Source: Chthonomonas sp. UBA2387 (GTDB lineage Bacteria > Armatimonadota > Fimbriimonadia > Fimbriimonadales > Fimbriimonadaceae). From it: a stretch of 64,000 nt of DNA. The stretch covers positions 1 through 64,000 of the forward strand of contig DDSP01000032.1 of the NCBI GenBank assembly GCA_002343445.1, given 5' to 3'. The notes beneath the pieces were generated by a model, which saw nothing but the letters and a program-made list of their open reading frames with translations, had not been told where the DNA came from and made no database searches. How positions within the stretch are numbered: the stretch's first letter is position 1; the number at the start of each line of letters is the position of its first letter. The position numbers and the translations under genes are program-made. Shown here one piece after another: positions 8,255 through 17,055 of this stretch.

Positions 8255-10297
8255 TTAGGGATGCTCCTGGACCTCGCACCGCCCGTCGGCGTCCACCTCG
8301 AAGGTGGCTGCTTTGCCGAGGACGTGAAACCGTTTGAACACGACGCGCCTCCACTCAGGCGGGAGATTCGGTCGAAGGGTGAGCCATTGTCCACCTTTGA
8401 GTTGTTTCGACCAGTTCGCATCGGGGTCCTGCCGAGAGTCTATCCTAAACCCGCCGAAGCCGTAAAGGACGGTCTGCAAACACCCGCCCGCGCCGGTCAA
8501 AAAGTAGGTCACGTCCTTCTTCCGCTTCTCGCTGAACAGCATGAGCGGGTGCTGGGTGAAGTCGCCCCAGCTCTTGCGCCAGGTTTCGTAGGCGCGCTCG
8601 CGCTCGCCGAGCCGAGCCCAGATCAGGGCATGGACCGAATCGCTCATGGCCGGGCCGTTGGCCGTCACCTTGTCGGCGAAGCGCTCCATCATCGCGGCTG
8701 CCTCCGCCTCGGCTTGGGGATGCTGCAGGGGGTAGATCGCAAGGACGGCTGCGGCTTGCTTGTAGCTCTTCAGCGTATCGTTGTCATACGTGAGAAACGT
8801 GGTGGCATCGCGCGACAACTTGTACCGAACGTCCCTCCCCGAGCGTCGGACCACCCACTCGGCGAGGAGGTTGGTGTACAGGTCGTTGTCGCCGATGTGG
8901 AACTCGTCGGGCGACATCGTGTTCTTGATCTCCTTCGCTCCGGGCGGACCTTCGCTTCGCAGATCGAAGAACATGGCGCCCTCCCGAAGAAGGCTCTGTA
9001 CCGACGATTCGTCCACCAGCCCCAGCGAGGTCGCCTGTCCTAGCGCCCACAGCACCGAGCCCGTGATGTGGTGCTGCTTGCGCGATTCGCCAGGGACCGT
9101 TTCCCGCCCGGTCACCGAGGACTCCCAGGGGAACTTGACACCACCCGCTAGACCCCCGCCTCCCGCAGCGGCCGCGACCCACTCGTCGGCCTCCCGCTTG
9201 GCCGCTTGGGCCAACGCCAGACGATAGCTCGGGATGATCGCGGCCCGATCGGGAGCGAGCAACGCCATCGCGGGGAACACCCAGATGTCGGCATCCCAAA
9301 ACACGTGGCCGTTGTAGGTCTGCCCGCTCAGGCCGAGCGGCGAAACGCCCATAGGCACCTCTCGATGCGCCTCTGGGTTCAAGCTGGCCGACAGATAGAA
9401 CATGAACGAGCGCACGGCCTGCTGGTCTTCGACAGGCCCGTCGATCTCGATGTCGGTCTCCCATCGCTTGGCCCACGCCTCGGTCGAAGCGGCGAGCACC
9501 TCGTCGAACGAAGGGGTCGGCAGTTCCTCGTCCGGGACGTCCTCACTCAAGCCGCGAACCTGGGCGATCTTGCGAACGGCGGACTTGAAGTCGCACACGG
9601 CCACGCGTTCGAAGGTCAGGTCGCGCACGGTGAAGTAGTACTTTCGCAAACGGCCGGGCATCGAACCAGCGAAGCGCCCGGAGGTTCTGGTGGACACCCG
9701 CACCTCGCCCTGGGGCAGTTCGTAGCGATCGCCACCCCCGGGCGCACCTTTGGCTTCTGCAAGGTGCGCGATGCTGGCCTCGATGGGCTCTTCGGTCGCG
9801 GCGACAACCTCCCAGCGTTCGGCGGCGATGGGGAGTTCCGGGTGGAGCACCGTGGTGCCCAAGAATCGGATGGGCTCGCCACTCGGCCCCTCGACCGAGA
9901 ACGCCGTGGTCATCGCGCCGGACTTCATGTCGAGCACCTGCTCGTAGGCGATGAGGTCGCCCGTCGAGACGGGCTTGTCGCCCAGACTCCACTGAACGCC
10001 GAGGGGGTTGGGCAGGGCCTCGATCTTCTCTTCGCCTTCGGTCTGGTAGGCGTGCGCCGCGAAGGCAGGGAGCGAGGTTTCGCCCTCCCATCCCGAGGCG
10101 AGCCGGTTCAGGCGAACACCAATCCAGCCGTTCGTGAGGAAGGCGGGCGTTGTTTGCGTAGGGTCGGTGCAGACCAAGCGCCACGGGTCGGCCGGCGCCT
10201 TGGGCCAGGTTCGCGCCTTGGCCTCGGGCGGCTTGGCGCAGCCCGATAGCCCGACCAGGGCAAGGGCCAACAACGCGAAGTAGGCGAGAGGTCGCAC
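8255..10297 (-). CDS. GH65-like glycoside hydrolase lipoprotein
   Basis: This is a 680-residue exported lipoprotein. The signal ALLALALVGLSGC ends in a good lipobox with Cys at about 20. The body has features of family 65-type enzymes: an N-terminal super-sandwich region (TNGWIGVRLN), then an (alpha/alpha)6 barrel with GHVFWDADIWVFPAMALL and MSPDEFHIGDNDLYTN. The last is where the family's catalytic acid Glu lies (PDE-F/Y-H). GH65 enzymes are usually kojibiose/trehalose/maltose phosphorylases or glucosidases; which one cannot be told. The GTG start at 10297 is fixed by a TACAAT -10 box seven bases upstream. The deacetylase-like gene follows. Confidence 0.75.
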   Translation of the reverse strand: MRPLAYFALLALALVGLSGCAKPPEAKARTWPKAPADPWRLVCTDPTQTTPAFLTNGWIGVRLNRLASGWEGETSLPAFAAHAYQTEGEEKIEALPNPLGVQWSLGDKPVSTGDLIAYEQVLDMKSGAMTTAFSVEGPSGEPIRFLGTTVLHPELPIAAERWEVVAATEEPIEASIAHLAEAKGAPGGGDRYELPQGEVRVSTRTSGRFAGSMPGRLRKYYFTVRDLTFERVAVCDFKSAVRKIAQVRGLSEDVPDEELPTPSFDEVLAASTEAWAKRWETDIEIDGPVEDQQAVRSFMFYLSASLNPEAHREVPMGVSPLGLSGQTYNGHVFWDADIWVFPAMALLAPDRAAIIPSYRLALAQAAKREADEWVAAAAGGGGLAGGVKFPWESSVTGRETVPGESRKQHHITGSVLWALGQATSLGLVDESSVQSLLREGAMFFDLRSEGPPGAKEIKNTMSPDEFHIGDNDLYTNLLAEWVVRRSGRDVRYKLSRDATTFLTYDNDTLKSYKQAAAVLAIYPLQHPQAEAEAAAMMERFADKVTANGPAMSDSVHALIWARLGERERAYETWRKSWGDFTQHPLMLFSEKRKKDVTYFLTGAGGCLQTVLYGFGGFRIDSRQDPDANWSKQLKGGQWLTLRPNLPPEWRRVVFKRFHVLGKAATFEVDADGRCEVQEHP

Positions 10298-10304
10298 CAG
10301 ACTG

Positions 10305-10310
10305 ATTGTA
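10305..10310 (-). promoter_or_regulatory. -10 box of a leaderless promoter
   Basis: Read on the minus strand this is TACAAT, seven bases before the GTG start at 10297. It lies between that start and the end of the upstream glycosyltransferase gene, so the GH65-like gene has its own promoter. Confidence 0.6.
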
Positions 10311-10312
10311 GA

Positions 10313-11356
10313 TCAGCCGCCATAGCGGCGGTCCTTCCACACGACGCCCCGCTTCGCGGCGACCAAGCCCAGCCACTGCGTGAGGCCAGCGGCGGCGATG
10401 GACACCGGGCTCAGGAGCACGACCCACCACGGCATACCGACCATCTGCCGCACGGCCCACACGCTGACAAGCAAAGCCGTCAAAGCCCAAACGTTCCCCA
10501 GCCAAGACGCTGCAAGCAGCACGAGAAACGCCCCCAACACCACCGCACCGATCGCGGAGCCGGTCACCCAATAGGCATTCTTCGACATGCCCCGGATGGC
10601 GGAGGGCAGGTCGTCGTACATCCGCACCGACAAGAACGAAGCCGCCTGGACCACGAGCACGGGCACCCCCAACCGGGCGAGCATTCGACCGACCTGCACG
10701 TCCTCCAGCACCTCGCCACGCATCGCGGCATGCGGCCGGACCTGGCGGTACCGCTCTGCCCGCCACAGGACGAACTGGCCGTTGGTGAAACGAACGTGGC
10801 TCCTGCGCGAACGATGGACCACACCGAACGGGATGGTGGCGAGCAACAGCCACGGCACCCAGAACAAGTAGCCCGGCTCGAGCCCCCTGCCGGGGAGCAT
10901 CTTTGGAAAGCCCGTGACGACCGGATAGCGGTCCTCGAACTCCGCGATCAGCGACCTCAGGGACGCCCCGAACTCGGGGCCCGGGCGCGTGTCGGCATCG
11001 AGGAACACCCACCAGTCGGCATCGCCGGCTTCGGCGGCCCAGGCGAGCGTGTCGCAGGCATGGTTCTTGCCCGTCCAGCCTTCGGGCAGCGGCGCGGCAA
11101 CGACCACGCGGGCACCCAGTTCGCGAGCCACGTCGGCGGTGCCATCGTCGGACGAATCGTCGCACACCCAGACCTCTTCGACCTGTCTGATGAGGTTTGG
11201 GAGAAGCAAGCGAAGGTTGGCGGCCTCGTTCCTGGCCGGGATGAGGACGGCCAAGCGGGCCGTGCCCGGGAGCCGTTTCGGGCGGGGCATCAGCACCCAG
11301 TTGGTGACCGAGACGATGGCCAGGTAGGACCACACCACCCAGATCAGGACGTCCAC
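10313..11356 (-). CDS. membrane-bound family 2 glycosyltransferase (CrtQ-like)
   Basis: The product is about 347 residues. It has an N-terminal membrane helix (VLIWVVWSYLAIVSVTNWVL), then a GT-A domain with LIPARNEAANLRLLL, WVCDDSSDDGTADVA and the metal-binding VFLDADTRPGP. The acceptor-side motif MRGEVLEDVQVGR follows, with two or three C-terminal membrane helices. This layout fits the CrtQ-like transferases that add sugar to carotenoids. Its position, divergent from a cruF-crtI-acyltransferase-crtB run, supports that role. Start: the GTG at 11356 has TAAGCT eight bases upstream (11365-11370), matching the host's leaderless pattern; the GTG at 11374 is an alternative. Confidence 0.75.
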   Translation of the reverse strand: MDVLIWVVWSYLAIVSVTNWVLMPRPKRLPGTARLAVLIPARNEAANLRLLLPNLIRQVEEVWVCDDSSDDGTADVARELGARVVVAAPLPEGWTGKNHACDTLAWAAEAGDADWWVFLDADTRPGPEFGASLRSLIAEFEDRYPVVTGFPKMLPGRGLEPGYLFWVPWLLLATIPFGVVHRSRRSHVRFTNGQFVLWRAERYRQVRPHAAMRGEVLEDVQVGRMLARLGVPVLVVQAASFLSVRMYDDLPSAIRGMSKNAYWVTGSAIGAVVLGAFLVLLAASWLGNVWALTALLVSVWAVRQMVGMPWWVVLLSPVSIAAAGLTQWLGLVAAKRGVVWKDRRYGG

Positions 11357-11393
11357 GCGCCGGAAGCTTAGCACTTTGCCGTGGCGGATCGCG

Positions 11394-11399
11394 TAGTCT
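11394..11399 (+). promoter_or_regulatory. -10 box of a leaderless promoter for the carotenoid operon
   Basis: TAGTCT lies eight bases before the GTG at 11408. It selects this GTG over the ATG-like start at 11381, which would lie upstream of the transcription start. The opposing -10 at 11365-11370 drives the divergent glycosyltransferase. Confidence 0.5.
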
Positions 11400-11407
11400 T
11401 GGGTGGC

Positions 11408-12151
11408 GTGCGATCCCTCGACCCCGTGCTTCGGCTGTACCTAGCGCTGGTCGCGTTCTCCATCCTGGGGAGCGTGGCCGAGCGGGCGTTGGGTGTGGAT
11501 TCTGGTCCGATCAAGCCGATCGCTTCGGCGGCGACTCTCCTTGCGGGCTTTGCCGCAGTGGCGCGGCAAGCGGGGCCGATGGGACGGTGGCCGATCGTGT
11601 GGTTGTTCGGGCTGGGCGTGGCCGTCGAACTCGCTGGGGTGCATACGGGTGTGCCGTTCGGGCGATACAGCTACACGGGCGCGTGGCCCCCATCGGTGGA
11701 CCTCCCCTCGGGCGAGTCGTTCCCCCTGTTGCTTCCGTTCGCTTGGACGATGATCGTCGGCGCGGCGATGTTGGCGATGCCTGCTCGATGGCCGGTCGCG
11801 GGGCGTGTCGTCGGCGCGGCCGTACTCGCCACCGCCGTTGACTTCGTGATGGAGCCCGTCATGGTGCGCGAACTCGGCTATTGGGTGTGGCACGATCCGT
11901 TTGGCCCGTTCATCGCCCCGCTGGCCAATGCGGCGGGCTGGCTGGGCACGAGCCTCGCCGGGGCAGCCGCATGGGGCCGATCGAACCCTTCTGACCGCCG
12001 CGCGCCGGTGTTGGTTCTTTCCGGCCACCTTGCGTTGATGGCGACGATCGGAAGCTTGGGCGGGCATTTGGATCTGGCGCGAGCCGCCCTGGTTGCCGGT
12101 GCAGCCGCCCTCGTTCTGTGGGCATTCGCCGAATGCCGCAACGCGTGCTGA
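11408..12151 (+). CDS. CruF-like carotenoid biosynthesis membrane protein (DUF422)
   Basis: This is a 247-residue integral membrane protein with seven or so hydrophobic helices. It has signatures of the CruF/DUF422 family: VHTGVPFGRYSYT around residue 77 and DFVMEPVMVRELGYWVWHD around 148. CruF enzymes hydrate the psi-end of carotenoids (1',2'-hydratase), making a hydroxyl to which a sugar can be attached. A glycosyltransferase is encoded divergently and an acyltransferase, CrtI and CrtB follow, so a glycosylated and acylated carotenoid is the likely end product. The enzymatic step is inferred from family and context. Confidence 0.75.
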   Translation: MRSLDPVLRLYLALVAFSILGSVAERALGVDSGPIKPIASAATLLAGFAAVARQAGPMGRWPIVWLFGLGVAVELAGVHTGVPFGRYSYTGAWPPSVDLPSGESFPLLLPFAWTMIVGAAMLAMPARWPVAGRVVGAAVLATAVDFVMEPVMVRELGYWVWHDPFGPFIAPLANAAGWLGTSLAGAAAWGRSNPSDRRAPVLVLSGHLALMATIGSLGGHLDLARAALVAGAAALVLWAFAECRNAC

Positions 12152-12182
12152 CGATTGCATGGGTCGGGGTGTAGACCGATCC

Positions 12183-13679
12183 ATGCGCAAACACTTCGTG
12201 GTGGTCGGTGCCGGTCTTGGCGGCTTGGCGACCGCGTTGCGCTTGGCTCATGCCGGGCATCGCGTCACGGTTCTGGAGAAGAACGGATTCGTAGGCGGAC
12301 GCAACTCCCGAATGAGCGTCGGTGAGTGCCGATTCGACGGTGGGCCGACCTTGCTGATGATGCTCGACCCGTTCCGCAAGCTGTTCGCGGACGTCGGCGA
12401 ACGGTTCGAGGAGCATGTTCCCATCACGCTGTGCGACCCCGGCTACCGCGTGTTCTACCACGATGGGTCGCGGATCGAGGGCACCCCGAACGTGGCCAAG
12501 ATGACCCGTCAGATCCGCGAGATCGCTGGCGACGAGGAGGCCGACCGCTACGCCGGATTCCTCGGCAGCTTGGGCGAACTGTATCGCGACGCCATCCCCA
12601 ACTTCGTGCGCAACGGCTACACGCGGCCCACGGATATAGTCGCCCCCGCTCAGCTTGTCCGCGTGCTCAAGCACAGGATGTTGGGCAACCTCGCCAAGCG
12701 GGTCGAACGCACGTTCGACGATCCTCGCCTGCGCATGCTGTTCAGCTTCCAGACGATGTATCTCGGGCTTTCCCCTTACGATGCGCCTTGGGTGTACGGA
12801 ACGCTGGCGTACATGGAGTTCGGCGAAGGCATTTGGTACCCCAAGGGCGGGTTGCCCACGATCACCGAGAAAGTGGCCGAGTTGGCCGAAAACCGGGGCG
12901 CCGAGATTCGCTTGAACTGTGCCGTCGCGAGCATCGCTGGACGCAGCGTGACGCTCGAATCGGGCGAGACGATCGCAGCCGATGCCGTGATCGCGAACGC
13001 CGACCTTCCCTACACCAAGGATCGCTTGGAGCCTCGTCGCTCGCGCAGACGCTACCGGAACTCGTGCAGCGCCTACCTGATGACGCTCGACTACCGGGGC
13101 GAACTCCCAGGCCTGCTCCACCACAACATCTTCTTCGGCCGCGACTTCAAGGCGAACCTCGACGACCTGTTCCACCATCACCAATTGCCCGAAGACCCGG
13201 CGTTTTACGCGTGCGTGTCGAAGCGATCGGACCCCGAGGTGGCCCCAGTGGGTCGGGAGAACCTGTACCTTCTCGTTCCCTGCCCGAACCTCCGATTCCC
13301 TTGGAACGAAGACGCCGCTCGGACGCTTCGCGAGAAGGTCTTCGCTCGACTGAGCGATGAAGTCGGCTTCGATCCCGGTCGCGTCGAAGGGATGGCGGAG
13401 CGGACACCCGCCACGTGGCAGACGGACTTCAACTTGCACGAAGGCGCCGCGTTCGGCATCTCCCACGACTTGTTCCAGAGCGCGTTCTTCCGGCCTTCGA
13501 ACGGGAGTGCGACACCGGGGGTGTATTACGTCGGCGCTTCGACGATGCCGGGCAACGGTCTGCCCATGGTGCTGATCTCGGCCGAACTGGTCGAGCGTCG
13601 GATGGCCGCCGATGGACTCCTCCAGTTGCCCAACAGGTCGCGCACGAGCGACCACTTTCTCGCGGAGGCGAGGCCTTGA
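12183..13679 (+). CDS. crtI: CrtI-type phytoene desaturase / carotenoid oxidoreductase
   Basis: This is a 498-residue FAD enzyme with an N-terminal Rossmann motif (VVVGAGLGGLATALRLAHAG), the family's VLEKNGFVGGRNS and FDGGPTLLMM, a mid-protein GIWYPKGGLPTI substrate-side motif, and a C-terminal FAD motif (YYVGASTMPGNGLPMVL). Members desaturate phytoene toward lycopene or act as related carotenoid isomerases/oxygenases. crtB two genes downstream makes phytoene, so desaturation is the simplest role, although CrtI paralogues with other chemistry look alike. The 31-base gap from the cruF-like gene suggests one operon. The stop overlaps the next gene's TTG start. Confidence 0.85.
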   Translation: MRKHFVVVGAGLGGLATALRLAHAGHRVTVLEKNGFVGGRNSRMSVGECRFDGGPTLLMMLDPFRKLFADVGERFEEHVPITLCDPGYRVFYHDGSRIEGTPNVAKMTRQIREIAGDEEADRYAGFLGSLGELYRDAIPNFVRNGYTRPTDIVAPAQLVRVLKHRMLGNLAKRVERTFDDPRLRMLFSFQTMYLGLSPYDAPWVYGTLAYMEFGEGIWYPKGGLPTITEKVAELAENRGAEIRLNCAVASIAGRSVTLESGETIAADAVIANADLPYTKDRLEPRRSRRRYRNSCSAYLMTLDYRGELPGLLHHNIFFGRDFKANLDDLFHHHQLPEDPAFYACVSKRSDPEVAPVGRENLYLLVPCPNLRFPWNEDAARTLREKVFARLSDEVGFDPGRVEGMAERTPATWQTDFNLHEGAAFGISHDLFQSAFFRPSNGSATPGVYYVGASTMPGNGLPMVLISAELVERRMAADGLLQLPNRSRTSDHFLAEARP

Positions 13680-14338
13680 CCCAGCAGGATCGGGGGATCG
13701 TCGGGCGAGCCGTCGGCGGCATGATCCGCCGCTCGGTGCGCCGATCGTTCCGTCATGTGCGATGGCGTCCCCCGTTGCGGGCGCCCCAGCCACCGTGCGT
13801 GTTCTACGCGAACCACCACGGCTGGTTCGACGGCTACCTGATGTATTGCGCCGTCACGCGGCTCGGGGTGCCTTGCTTGGATTGGATCCAGGAGTACGAG
13901 ACGTTCCCACTGTTCGGACACGTCGGCGGACTTCCGTTTCCCAAAGACAAACCCGAGGTCCGCGCGGGCACGATCCGCAAGACGATCCGAGCCATGCGCG
14001 AGGGCACCTCGCTGATTCTGTTCGCCGAGGGCACGTTGCACTACCCGCCCGAAGTGCTGCCGTTCGGACGCGCGTTCGACCTCGTGGCCCGGTCGGTGCC
14101 CCGTGCGAGCCTGATCCCCGTCGCCATCCGCTACGAGCACGCCCTGCACGAGCGGCCCGAGGCCTATCTCGCGTTCGGGGAACCCCTCGGGTCGGATCGA
14201 ACCCGCACGCGAGCCAGGGAGGTCCTTGCGGACCTTCTCGACGACTTGGCTTGCGACATCCGCCGAGGCGCACCTTTCGAGACGCTATGCCCTGGCACGC
14301 CATCCATCAACGAACGCTGGAGTTGGAAACGCCCATGA
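13676..14338 (+). CDS. PlsC-type acyltransferase, possibly acylating a carotenoid glycoside
   Basis: This is a 220-residue acyltransferase with the conserved H-x4-D block (NHHGWFDGYLM, about residues 43-53) and the EGT block (LILFAEGTLHYPP, about 117). That is the catalytic layout of 1-acylglycerol-3-phosphate acyltransferases. Within this operon, the CruD-like role of acylating a carotenoid glycoside is more likely than phospholipid synthesis; this is inference from context. The start is TTG at 13676, overlapping the crtI stop by three bases (TTGA), and its own stop overlaps the crtB ATG, so three genes are translationally coupled. Confidence 0.75.
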   Translation: MTQQDRGIVGRAVGGMIRRSVRRSFRHVRWRPPLRAPQPPCVFYANHHGWFDGYLMYCAVTRLGVPCLDWIQEYETFPLFGHVGGLPFPKDKPEVRAGTIRKTIRAMREGTSLILFAEGTLHYPPEVLPFGRAFDLVARSVPRASLIPVAIRYEHALHERPEAYLAFGEPLGSDRTRTRAREVLADLLDDLACDIRRGAPFETLCPGTPSINERWSWKRP

Positions 14339-15285
14339 ACGAGACCTTTGCGACCCCGGAAGACTACGCGCGGTGCGAGCGCATCCACCGTCAGTTCGGC
14401 ACGACCTACTACTTCGCCACCCGAACGTTCCCCAAGGCTGTGCAGAACAAGGTCCATGCCGTGTACGGCTTCGTCCGAGTGCCCGACGAATGGGTGGACA
14501 ACCCGGGACCGCTCACCCGAGCCGAGGTCGAACGGCATCTGGACGACTGGCGCAGGCAATTGCTCCTCGGGCTAGAGGGGCGACGTCCGGACGACGGCGT
14601 GATGCGGGCCTTCGTCGACACCGTGCGCGATTGCGGTATCCCGGTCGAGGAACCCCTCGTCTTCCTCGACGCGATGCGGCAGGACCTGGACCAGGTGCGG
14701 TACGAGACCTACGAAGACCTCCAGCAATACATGCGCGGCAGCGCCAGCGCCGTCGGTGCGATGATGGATTCCGTCATGGCGGACGAGCCGAACGCCGCGC
14801 GAACCCATTGCGCCCACCTGCTCGGCGAGGCGATGCAGATGACCAACTTCCTTCGCGACATCGGAGAGGATGGCTTGCGCGGGCGGATCTACCTGCCGAA
14901 GGAAGACCTGGACCGATTCGCGGTTTCGGAGGGGCAAGTCAGGGAGGGCCGGTTCGATCCCGCATTCCGAAGACTGATGGAGTTTGAAATCGCTCGGACG
15001 CGCGAACTCTATGCGCAGGCGGACGAGGGCATTCCTCAGTTGCCGCGCAGAACTCAGCGCGCAATCCTGCTGGCCCGTGTGCTCTACAGCCGGATTCTGG
15101 ATCGGCTCGAAGAGCAGGGGTGCAACCCGTTCCTACGCCGTGCACGCACTAGCAGAGCCGAGAAGCTCGGGGTCGCGATGCGTGTTCTGTTGGCTCCGGG
15201 CAGTTTCTTGAACGACGGAAAGGACACTTCTTCCACCCGTGGGGATATCATGGGCGGCAAGCATGTCCGATGCCGCCGTGCCTGA
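14335..15285 (+). CDS. crtB: phytoene synthase (squalene/phytoene synthase family)
   Basis: This is a 316-residue enzyme joining two geranylgeranyl diphosphates into phytoene, the first committed step of carotenoid synthesis. Visible signatures are RTFPKAVQNKVHAVYGFVR, the first Asp motif region (VPDEWVDN), YMRGSASAVGAMM, and the second Asp motif QMTNFLRDIGEDGLRGRIYLP, which is the strongest family hallmark. The start ATG 14335 overlaps the acyltransferase stop. Its 3' end overlaps the MFS gene by 23 bases. Alternatives in the family (squalene or dehydrosqualene synthase) cannot be fully excluded from sequence alone, but crtI next door favours phytoene. Confidence 0.88.
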   Translation: MNETFATPEDYARCERIHRQFGTTYYFATRTFPKAVQNKVHAVYGFVRVPDEWVDNPGPLTRAEVERHLDDWRRQLLLGLEGRRPDDGVMRAFVDTVRDCGIPVEEPLVFLDAMRQDLDQVRYETYEDLQQYMRGSASAVGAMMDSVMADEPNAARTHCAHLLGEAMQMTNFLRDIGEDGLRGRIYLPKEDLDRFAVSEGQVREGRFDPAFRRLMEFEIARTRELYAQADEGIPQLPRRTQRAILLARVLYSRILDRLEEQGCNPFLRRARTSRAEKLGVAMRVLLAPGSFLNDGKDTSSTRGDIMGGKHVRCRRA

Positions 15286-17032
15286 ACGCCGTTCGTCGCG
15301 CCCTTGGGGGTTCGTCCCGCTTCTCTACTTTCTCGAAAGCATCCCCTATGTCGTCGTCACGACGATGTCGGTGGTGATGTACAAGAAGCTTGGCGTCGGC
15401 AATGAACAAATCGGCCTTTGGACCAGCCTGATCGCATGGCCCTGGACGCTCAAGATGCTGTGGGGGCCGATGGTGGATGTGAACTCCACCAAGCGCAAGT
15501 GGATCATCGGCACCCAGATGCTCATGATCGTGGCGATGGGCTTTGCCGCCTACGCGATCGGTTTGCCCAACTTCCTGGCCGCAACCTTGATCTGTTTTGT
15601 CGCGATGGCCATGTTCTCGGCCACGCACGACATCGCCGCCGACGGCTTCTACCTGTTGGCCCTGGGCGAGAAGGATCAGGCGTTCTTCGTCGGCGTTCGG
15701 AGCACGTTCTACCGTCTCGGGACCATCTTCGCCAACGGCTTTTTGGTGTACATGGCGGGCCAGTTGGAGACCATCACCAACGCGACGCGGTTCATCACGG
15801 TCGAGAACCACCGGGCGTTCGTGGCCGAGCATCCCGCCGCAAACCCGCTGGTGGGACTCTGGTACGGCATCGCGGGGGTCTGGGCCGGCTTGGGCGATGC
15901 CGTCGGCAACTTCCTCAAATCGCTCTACCTGCTGGCCGCGCCGATCGTGCCGGATCAGATCCCGCGCGCGTGGTTCGTGGCGCTCTCGTTCGGCATCGTG
16001 GTCTACGCGTTCGCGTTCGTCTTGAACCTCTTCGCGATGCCGAGACCCGCCGCGGACCGGTTGCGAAAGCCAACGATTTGGATGCATTTGCTGGGCGAGT
16101 TTGGACAAATCCTGCTTATGGTCACCGGCATCCTACTGTTCGCCCAGCAGGTCCACTTGCTCTACAAGGTGCTCGAGTGTGCCGTCACGGGCCGCTGGAG
16201 CGTGTTCGAGGCCGAGGTGCGGCCCCTGTTCAACCTCGGCACGATTGTGGGGACGCCTTTCTGGTTGGAACAGGGCGTCGCGATGGCCTGGGTAGGCGGC
16301 GCATGGTTCTCGACGCGGCAGCTGTTCGGCAAGATCGGCATGGGTCCGGCGGCGAAGTCGTTCTTCGCACAGAACAAGATCGGCTGGATTCTGGCTTTCG
16401 TGCTGTTCTATCGTTTCGGCGAGATCATGATCGGCAAGATGTCGGGGCCGTTCCTACTGGACCCCGTCGAGAAAGGCGGCCTGGCCGTGCCCACTGCCAC
16501 GGTCGGAACGATCACGGGCATGTGGGGCGTTTTGGGACTGGTCTTTGGGGGCATCTTGGGCGGAATGGTCATCGCCAAGTTCGGCATCAAGAGGTGCCTT
16601 TGGCCGATGGTGTTGGCCCTGAACGTGCCCAACCTGCTCTACGTTTGGGCTGCGGCGAACCTGCCGCAACGAGTCGCCGACGCACCGCAGTATACGCATC
16701 AGATGGTGCAGTGGCTCATCTTCGTGGACCAATTCGGCTACGGTTTCGGGTTCAGCGCCTACATGGTGTATCTCATGTTCATTGCCCAAGGGACCGAGTT
16801 CGAGACCTCGCACTATGCGATCGCGACGGGCCTGATGGCGCTCGGGGCGATGATCAGCGGCATCGTAAGCGGTTACGCCCAAGGAGCGCTGGCCAGCATG
16901 TTCCCCTCGGCGGGTGGCTACCTGCCGTTCTTCATCGCCGTCTGCTTCTGCACCATCCCCGGCATGATCACGCTGCTGTTCATCCCCATGGACCGTGCCG
17001 ACATCCGCAAGGCGCCCATCGAACTCGATTGA
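15263..17032 (+). CDS. AmpG-like MFS transporter
   Basis: This is a 589-residue polytopic membrane protein of about 14 hydrophobic helices. It starts in the manner of AmpG/acetyl-CoA transporter-like MFS proteins (FVPLLYFLESIPYVVVTTMS, KMLWGPMVDVNSTKRKWII, ATHDIAADGFYLLAL). The ATG at 15263 lies inside the end of crtB, so it belongs to the carotenoid operon by position. It is longer than typical AmpG (about 490 residues) owing to a central insertion with extra helices (about residues 190-330). The substrate is unknown. Position suggests moving a lipid or carotenoid intermediate or a cell-wall fragment, but this is speculative. Confidence 0.7.
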   Translation: MSDAAVPERRSSRPWGFVPLLYFLESIPYVVVTTMSVVMYKKLGVGNEQIGLWTSLIAWPWTLKMLWGPMVDVNSTKRKWIIGTQMLMIVAMGFAAYAIGLPNFLAATLICFVAMAMFSATHDIAADGFYLLALGEKDQAFFVGVRSTFYRLGTIFANGFLVYMAGQLETITNATRFITVENHRAFVAEHPAANPLVGLWYGIAGVWAGLGDAVGNFLKSLYLLAAPIVPDQIPRAWFVALSFGIVVYAFAFVLNLFAMPRPAADRLRKPTIWMHLLGEFGQILLMVTGILLFAQQVHLLYKVLECAVTGRWSVFEAEVRPLFNLGTIVGTPFWLEQGVAMAWVGGAWFSTRQLFGKIGMGPAAKSFFAQNKIGWILAFVLFYRFGEIMIGKMSGPFLLDPVEKGGLAVPTATVGTITGMWGVLGLVFGGILGGMVIAKFGIKRCLWPMVLALNVPNLLYVWAAANLPQRVADAPQYTHQMVQWLIFVDQFGYGFGFSAYMVYLMFIAQGTEFETSHYAIATGLMALGAMISGIVSGYAQGALASMFPSAGGYLPFFIAVCFCTIPGMITLLFIPMDRADIRKAPIELD

Positions 17033-17041
17033 TCGGTGGGT

Positions 17042-17047
17042 TATAGT
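17042..17047 (+). promoter_or_regulatory. -10 box of a leaderless promoter
   Basis: TATAGT lies eight bases before the ATG at 17056, so the lipoprotein gene is transcribed separately from the carotenoid operon that ends at 17032. Confidence 0.6.
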
Positions 17048-17055
17048 GATCCCTG

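Noticed and set aside
9543..11333. 596-residue frame across the GH65-like and glycosyltransferase genes
   Set aside because: Arg/Gly-rich shadow spanning two real genes in another frame.
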